From: Burkholderiales bacterium
Lineage (GTDB): Bacteria > Pseudomonadota > Gammaproteobacteria > Burkholderiales > Burkholderiaceae_C
Length of the DNA: 10,356 nucleotides
Assembly (NCBI GenBank): GCA_011391855.1
Contig: JAABPT010000484.1
Span: forward strand, 1 to 10,356
Direction of reading: 5' to 3'
Shown: in pieces, positions 6,009-10,356 of the stretch
How the letters are laid out: each line of letters begins with the position of its first letter
Numbering within the stretch: position 1 is the stretch's first letter
Position numbers and translations under genes: made by a program
The notes under the pieces: generated by a model
Told to the model about the DNA's origin: nothing
Seen by the model: the letters and a program-made list of their open reading frames with translations, nothing else
The model's database searches: none

Positions 6009-9000
6009 ATGACGGTGGATTTTCTCATGCCGGCGTCGGCCGGCGTTTCCTGCACGCGCCAGACCCAGATCACGTCCAGCGAGTTGTCTTCGCCGCTTTG
6101 CGCGCGCAGCGTGAAGCGCTGGGCGATGCGGTAGATCAGCTGCCAGGTGCCGGTGGTGGCGTTGACGCCGCGTTCGTAGCCCACGTACCAGCGCCGCGAG
6201 AGTTGCTTGCCCAACGAGACCACGGTCTCGCGCGTGTCGCCGTCGCCCTGACGCAGCGAAATCTCGTCGATGCCCAGGCTGCGCAAGAGCGCGTCGGTGG
6301 GCGCTTCGCCTTCGCCCGCCAGCAGCGCCACCGCGGCGCGCTGCAGCAGCGCGGTGTCGGCGCGGTCCAGGCCGTCGGGTTCGCGCCCCAGCAGCAGCCA
6401 GGAGAGTTTTTCGTTGTCGCTCATCTCCGGCTGGGAATACAGGCGCACGCGCGGTGTCAGCACATTGCCGGTGATGGCCACGCCCACGCGCAGGTCGATA
6501 TTGGGGCGCAGCGCCAGCACGTCCAGCCGCGGGTTGTCGGGCGGGCCGGAGAAAGCCACGATGCCTCGGTCGATGTCCAGCTTCTGTCCGTAGGCGGCGT
6601 AAGTGCCGCTTTCGGTGCTGATGGTGCCGTTGATGGCCAGCCGGCCGCCGGGCGTGGTCAGGCGCAGTTGTCCGCGCAGGAGCGTGTCCAGGCCGCGGCC
6701 GCGCAACTGCAATTGCTCGCCCAGGTCGATGTCCAGGCCGAGCGCGAAATTGCGTGACGGCCGCTGCGCCGCGGCTTCGGCGGCGCCGAAGTCCTCGTCG
6801 CCGTTGCGGCGCACCGTCACGTCGCTGTCCAGCGTCGGCGCGTCGGCGCGGCTGATGTCGAACAGCCCTTCGTCGACCTTGAAGGCACCGTCCAGCCGCG
6901 CCTGATCCGCCTGCAGCACGAGTTCGGCCTGGCCGCTGGCGATGACGCGCCGGTCCACGCGCCCGAGCACGCGGAAGCGTTCGGCCACCAGTTGCACCCG
7001 GGCCTGGGGCGCGCGGCCCAGCGTGGCGCCCCCCGTGACGGTGATCCGGCCGTCGCCGCCGCGCAGCGTGAAACGGTCGATCTGCGCGTTGTCGCCCGCC
7101 AGGCGCACGGCCACCTCGCCGTCGGTCACGTTCACGCCCTGCAGCAGGTTGCGCACACCCAGGCGGCTGCCGCTGAGCGCGCCGGTGAAACGCGGGTCGC
7201 CGAAGGTGCCGCCCAGCGTGGCCGTGCTGCGCAGTTCGCCGGCCAGGCGCCAGCCCGGCGGCACCCACGCGCTCCAGATGCCGAGGTCGGCGACGAAGGC
7301 CTGGGCACTGCCGCTGAGCGCGGCGTCGGCGTGCGGCCAGCGCCTCTGGGGCCCGGTCAGCACCTGCAATTGGCCGCCGATCTCGCCCAGGCTGCGGCCC
7401 TTGAGCGCGGGCGTGAAGGTCCACAGGCCGTCGTGCGCGCTGAGCGCCAGGCGCAATTCGGTCAGCCCCAGCAATTGCGTGCCGCTGGCGCTGGCCAGGT
7501 GCAGGTCACCGTCGCGGCGCTCGAACACCAGGTCGGCGTTGAAGCGCTCGCCGGCGCGGATGTCCACGCGTGCCGCCAGGGTCAGGTCACCCTGCCAGCC
7601 CACGTTCGGCTGCAGGCGGGCCAGCAGCGGCGCCAACGCAAAGGGTTCGATGTCGGCATGCAGTTCGATTTGCGGCAGCTCATTGCGCAGGTCCACGCGC
7701 ACCTCGTCCCAGCGCAGCGTCACGGTGTCGGCCAGTCGCAAACGGCCCGGGTCGGCGCGCAGCGCCTGGAAGGCGAAGTCGGCACCCAGCGTGAGCTCGA
7801 CCCGCAGGTCGCGCATCTCGGCCCAGGTCTGGCCCGGCGTGGCCGCGGCGGCGCTGCGGTCCAGGGCTTCGATGCGCAGCTGCTCGACGCGTGCCCCCCA
7901 GCGGCCGCCGCCGGCGGGGTCGGCCTGCCACGAACCCTGGGCCAGCAGCAGCGCCTGCGTGCCCGATTTCGCCGCCACGCCAAGCACACGTTCGGCCACC
8001 TCCGGCGGTGCCAGCGGCAGCGTCGCGGTGACCTCCATGCGGTGGTCGGCCAGCGTGCCGCCGAGGCTGGCGCGCAAGCGGTCGGCCTGCAGGCGGCCCC
8101 ACTGCAGCGCAACCAGGTCGACCTGCAGCGCCAGCGCTTGCGCGCCGGCCATGTCCATGCGCCAGCTCGCGTCGCCAAGCTTGAGCGCCAGCGGGCCGGC
8201 GCGCAATTGCTCCACGCGGGCATTGCCTTCGGTGCGCACCTGCGGCCAGCGGCCGTGGGCGGTCAGCGTCGCCACCGCACTGCCGCCCAGCGGCAGCCAG
8301 TCCGCCAGCGCGGGCGCCAGCCGCAGCAGCGGGGTCAGCGAGGCCAGCTGGGTGGCGTGGACCTCGACCTGCAGGCGGTCGGCCTGGCCGCTGCCCGCGG
8401 GGTCGCCGCGGGCCTGCAGCGTGATCTGGTTGCCACCCAGCAGCGCTTCCACAAGCAGCGACGCACGGTCCGGCGCCACCGCCGCGGCGTAGTTCAAGGT
8501 GGCGACAGCGGACAAGGGAACGCCCGCGAGCACCGAGTCCTGGATGCGCAGACTGCCATTGCCGGCCAGGCGTTGTGCCAGCGCCGGCAGGGGCAGGCTG
8601 GCGGCGTTGGCGGGCAGTCGCACGCCCAGGTCCCACTGCGCGGAAAGGCGGTGCGGTCCCTGCCGCCAGGCCGTCCCGGCCTCGCCTGGCCACCAGGGCA
8701 CGGGGTTGAAGTCCACCAGGCTGCCGGCGGTCTGCAACTGCCAGTCGTTGCGGCCGGTGCGCTGCAGCGTGGCGCGCAGGTCGGCATTGGCGGCACCGGC
8801 CTGGGCGTGGACCCGGCGCAGTTCCACCCGCTGATCGCTGGCGCTGCCTTCCATGGCCAGGCGCACCGCCTTCGGTGCGCCTGCCACCTCGCCGGTGAGG
8901 TCGAGCTTCCACGCCACCGACGGTGGGCTGCGCGTTTCGCCGGGGGCCGGCGCAGCAGCGTCTGGCGACGGCAGGCCGCTCACCTTCACCGACAGCGGCC

Positions 9001-10261
9001 CGCTGAGTTTCATCGCGGCAGCGCGGCTGTCCAGGCGCTGCGGCGAGACGGCCGCCAGCCGGGTGTCCAGGGTCAGTTCCGTGCCGGCCCACAAGGCACT
9101 GCCGCTCCAGCGGCCTGCGCTGCCGGTGGCGTCGGCCAGCGCGACATCGAAGCGCGTGATCTCCAGCCGGTCGGGCTGCGCCAGCGTGCCCAGGGCCTGC
9201 AGCGTGACGCTGCGCAGCGGCAGCCGGCGCTCGTTCCAGCGGCCGGGCAAGGTGTTCTGCAGGTCCACCGTGGCGCGCAGCGGTTCGTTGCGGGCGCTGC
9301 TGGCTAGTTCGGCGCTGCCGCTCAGGCGCGTCTGCGGCGCCTGGGGCGACAGCGCCGCCAGGTCCAGCGTGGTGGTCTGCAGGCTCAAGCCGGCCAGCGG
9401 CCAGGCCTCCAGCAGTTGCAGCCGGGCGCGCACGTCCAGGGTGGGTGCGGCGTGCGGCCCGCGCGGCACGCCGCGCAGGGTGGCTTCGACGTCGAACAAT
9501 GCCGCCGTGCCCTGGGCGCGAAAGACGGCCGCCCAGGGCGGGGTGTCGCCACCGTTCGTGGGCGCTGCCGTGCCTTCCAGAGCCAGCGGCAGTGGCGCCT
9601 GGTTGCCGATGCGCGCGCTGGCGGCCAGGGTCGTGCCCTGCCAGTCGACGCTGGCCCGCGCCACCCGATGTTCGGCGCCGGGTTGAGCGTCGAGCACCAG
9701 ATCCTGCAGTTCCAGGCGGCGCAGTGGCGCCAGGTCGTCGACGATCAGCTCATCCGCCCGCGCTGCCGCCACCACCACCTGCACCGGCCAGGCAATGCTC
9801 AGCGGCACCGGCAGCGGCCGGTCGCCTGGCGGGCCGCTGACCACGGTCACGCGGCGGGCGGCAAACTGCGCCACGTCCACGCCCAGCCAAGCCTGCGGGT
9901 GCGGCCGCCAATGCCAGGCCAGGCCGTCGGCGCGCAGGTCTTCGAGCGTCAGCGAGGCCTGGCCGCCGGCCCAGGTGATGCGCACGCGATCGGCATGCCA
10001 GTGGTCGCCCAGCAGGGCACCACGGAATCCCGTGGCCTGCACCGCGCGCGTGCGCTCCAGCAGCCAGCGGCTGCCGCCTTCGGTGGTGAGCAGCCAGGTC
10101 ACCCCACCCGCCAGCAGCAACAGCACGGCGCAGACCAAGCCCAGCGACAGCCACAGCGGCCACCACCGGCTGCGGCCCGGCGTGGCCGGTGCAGGCGCAG
10201 GCGCCGGCGCCGGCGCGGATTCGGCTGGCGTGGCGGGGGGAGAGCTTGAGTCGGCAGCCAT
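5999..10261 (-). CDS. tamB: translocation and assembly module inner membrane protein TamB (AsmA-like)
   Basis: TamB spans the periplasm from an inner-membrane anchor and works with the outer-membrane protein TamA; the family is tied to outer-membrane protein insertion and, more recently, phospholipid transport between the membranes. The 1420-residue product has a Pro/Ala-rich cytoplasmic N-terminus (about 8–28), one membrane anchor (about 34–58) and a very long repetitive beta-rich periplasmic region. The conserved C-terminal TamB (DUF490) domain contains GGRLAINGTISTESGTYAAYG, then RPNIDLRVGVAITG, LYSQPEMSDNEKLSWLLLGR and a final strand ending DVIWVWR (to residue 1402). Start: ATG 7 bases after the tamA stop, suggesting translational coupling. 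Oddity: 18 residues follow the last conserved strand, and the stop codon lies inside the downstream tRNA-Arg gene. Confidence 0.93.
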   Translation of the reverse strand: MAADSSSPPATPAESAPAPAPAPAPATPGRSRWWPLWLSLGLVCAVLLLLAGGVTWLLTTEGGSRWLLERTRAVQATGFRGALLGDHWHADRVRITWAGGQASLTLEDLRADGLAWHWRPHPQAWLGVDVAQFAARRVTVVSGPPGDRPLPVPLSIAWPVQVVVAAARADELIVDDLAPLRRLELQDLVLDAQPGAEHRVARASVDWQGTTLAASARIGNQAPLPLALEGTAAPTNGGDTPPWAAVFRAQGTAALFDVEATLRGVPRGPHAAPTLDVRARLQLLEAWPLAGLSLQTTTLDLAALSPQAPQTRLSGSAELASSARNEPLRATVDLQNTLPGRWNERRLPLRSVTLQALGTLAQPDRLEITRFDVALADATGSAGRWSGSALWAGTELTLDTRLAAVSPQRLDSRAAAMKLSGPLSVKVSGLPSPDAAAPAPGETRSPPSVAWKLDLTGEVAGAPKAVRLAMEGSASDQRVELRRVHAQAGAANADLRATLQRTGRNDWQLQTAGSLVDFNPVPWWPGEAGTAWRQGPHRLSAQWDLGVRLPANAASLPLPALAQRLAGNGSLRIQDSVLAGVPLSAVATLNYAAAVAPDRASLLVEALLGGNQITLQARGDPAGSGQADRLQVEVHATQLASLTPLLRLAPALADWLPLGGSAVATLTAHGRWPQVRTEGNARVEQLRAGPLALKLGDASWRMDMAGAQALALQVDLVALQWGRLQADRLRASLGGTLADHRMEVTATLPLAPPEVAERVLGVAAKSGTQALLLAQGSWQADPAGGGRWGARVEQLRIEALDRSAAAATPGQTWAEMRDLRVELTLGADFAFQALRADPGRLRLADTVTLRWDEVRVDLRNELPQIELHADIEPFALAPLLARLQPNVGWQGDLTLAARVDIRAGERFNADLVFERRDGDLHLASASGTQLLGLTELRLALSAHDGLWTFTPALKGRSLGEIGGQLQVLTGPQRRWPHADAALSGSAQAFVADLGIWSAWVPPGWRLAGELRSTATLGGTFGDPRFTGALSGSRLGVRNLLQGVNVTDGEVAVRLAGDNAQIDRFTLRGGDGRITVTGGATLGRAPQARVQLVAERFRVLGRVDRRVIASGQAELVLQADQARLDGAFKVDEGLFDISRADAPTLDSDVTVRRNGDEDFGAAEAAAQRPSRNFALGLDIDLGEQLQLRGRGLDTLLRGQLRLTTPGGRLAINGTISTESGTYAAYGQKLDIDRGIVAFSGPPDNPRLDVLALRPNIDLRVGVAITGNVLTPRVRLYSQPEMSDNEKLSWLLLGREPDGLDRADTALLQRAAVALLAGEGEAPTDALLRSLGIDEISLRQGDGDTRETVVSLGKQLSRRWYVGYERGVNATTGTWQLIYRIAQRFTLRAQSGEDNSLDVIWVWRVQETPADAGMRKSTVIPP
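6029..6044 (-). other. GC hairpin just upstream of the tRNA, within the tamB tail
   Basis: GCCGGC, a 4-base loop CGAC and GCCGGC again form a perfect 6-bp stem 20 bases before the tRNA 5' end on the − strand. It encodes part of the non-conserved TamB tail. It could stall or protect the tamB message near the RNase P site, or simply be GC-rich coding sequence. No T run follows. Confidence 0.35.
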
Positions 10262-10268
10262 GGCCTGG

Positions 10269-10356
10269 CTAGAAGGCGATGCCGACGCTGAAGTGCAGCC
10301 GCCAGTCGCTCACTTCGCGGCCCCAGGCCCAGTCCAGCCGCAGCGGGCCGACGGGG
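10269..10356 (-). CDS. tamA: TamA, Omp85-family outer membrane protein (3' end only)
   Basis: The last 28 codons of a − strand gene enter from the right edge, beginning GPLRLDWAWG and ending RLHFSVGIAF before a TAG at 10269–10271. This is the closing part of an Omp85 beta barrel: the GPLRLD motif of the penultimate strand and a final amphipathic strand ending in phenylalanine, the signal recognised by the BAM machinery. TamA and TamB together form the TAM complex, and tamB begins 7 bases after this stop, as in the standard tamA–tamB operon. The POTRA domains and start lie outside the window. A BamA-type paralogue is unlikely given the tamB neighbour. Confidence 0.85.
   Translation of the reverse strand, partial: PVGPLRLDWAWGREVSDWRLHFSVGIAF

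Noticed and set aside
5781..7424. 547-residue open frame on the − strand spanning the tRNA and the 3' part of tamB
   Set aside because: Arg/Ala/Gly-rich shadow frame; it runs through a complete tRNA gene and tamB is strongly supported in another frame.
6992..9307. 771-residue open frame on the + strand opposite tamB
   Set aside because: Gln/Arg/Gly-rich mirror of the tamB coding strand without any domain, typical of high-GC antisense frames.
10200..10240. GCGCCG-type repeats at the start of tamB
   Set aside because: They simply encode the Ala-Pro run in the cytoplasmic N-terminus; common low-complexity coding sequence.

Overview
This is an ordinary chromosomal window from a GC-rich Gram-negative bacterium, most likely a betaproteobacterium of the Burkholderiales (Comamonadaceae-like). 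The grounds are the high G+C, the ctp–moeB pair, a tamA–tamB operon for outer-membrane assembly, and typical betaproteobacterial protein sequences. I see no CRISPR array, insertion sequence, prophage or integrase, and no sign of a wholly new system.

Layout from the left: a possible 3' end of a + strand gene (1–36) converges on moeB (57–848, −), an E1-like adenylyltransferase of molybdenum cofactor synthesis. Upstream of moeB, on the same strand, lies ctp (920–2362, −), a periplasmic S41 carboxyl-terminal processing protease. A strong terminator-like hairpin stands between them. Next come the two cytoplasmic-side parts of a ferric-iron type ABC importer, placed head to head: the ATPase (2498–3586, −) and a fused double permease (3667–5277, +). 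Their 80-bp shared intergenic region carries Fur-box-like sequence. No substrate-binding protein is visible here. A small unrecognised arginine-rich protein (5408–5806, +) follows, and its Shine-Dalgarno is buried in a long inverted repeat.

The right half is one transcription direction (−): the tail of tamA (10269–10356), tamB (5999–10261) and a tRNA-Arg(CCU) gene (5934–6008). The tamB stop codon lies inside the tRNA gene, formed by tRNA positions U8-A9-G10.

The genes fall into unrelated modules: cofactor synthesis plus envelope proteolysis, iron uptake, and TAM-dependent envelope biogenesis. The observations most worth a second look are the tamB/tRNA overlap, the G·G mismatch in the tRNA acceptor stem, the SD-sequestering hairpin, the Fur-like site between divergent importer genes, and the hairpin just before moeB.
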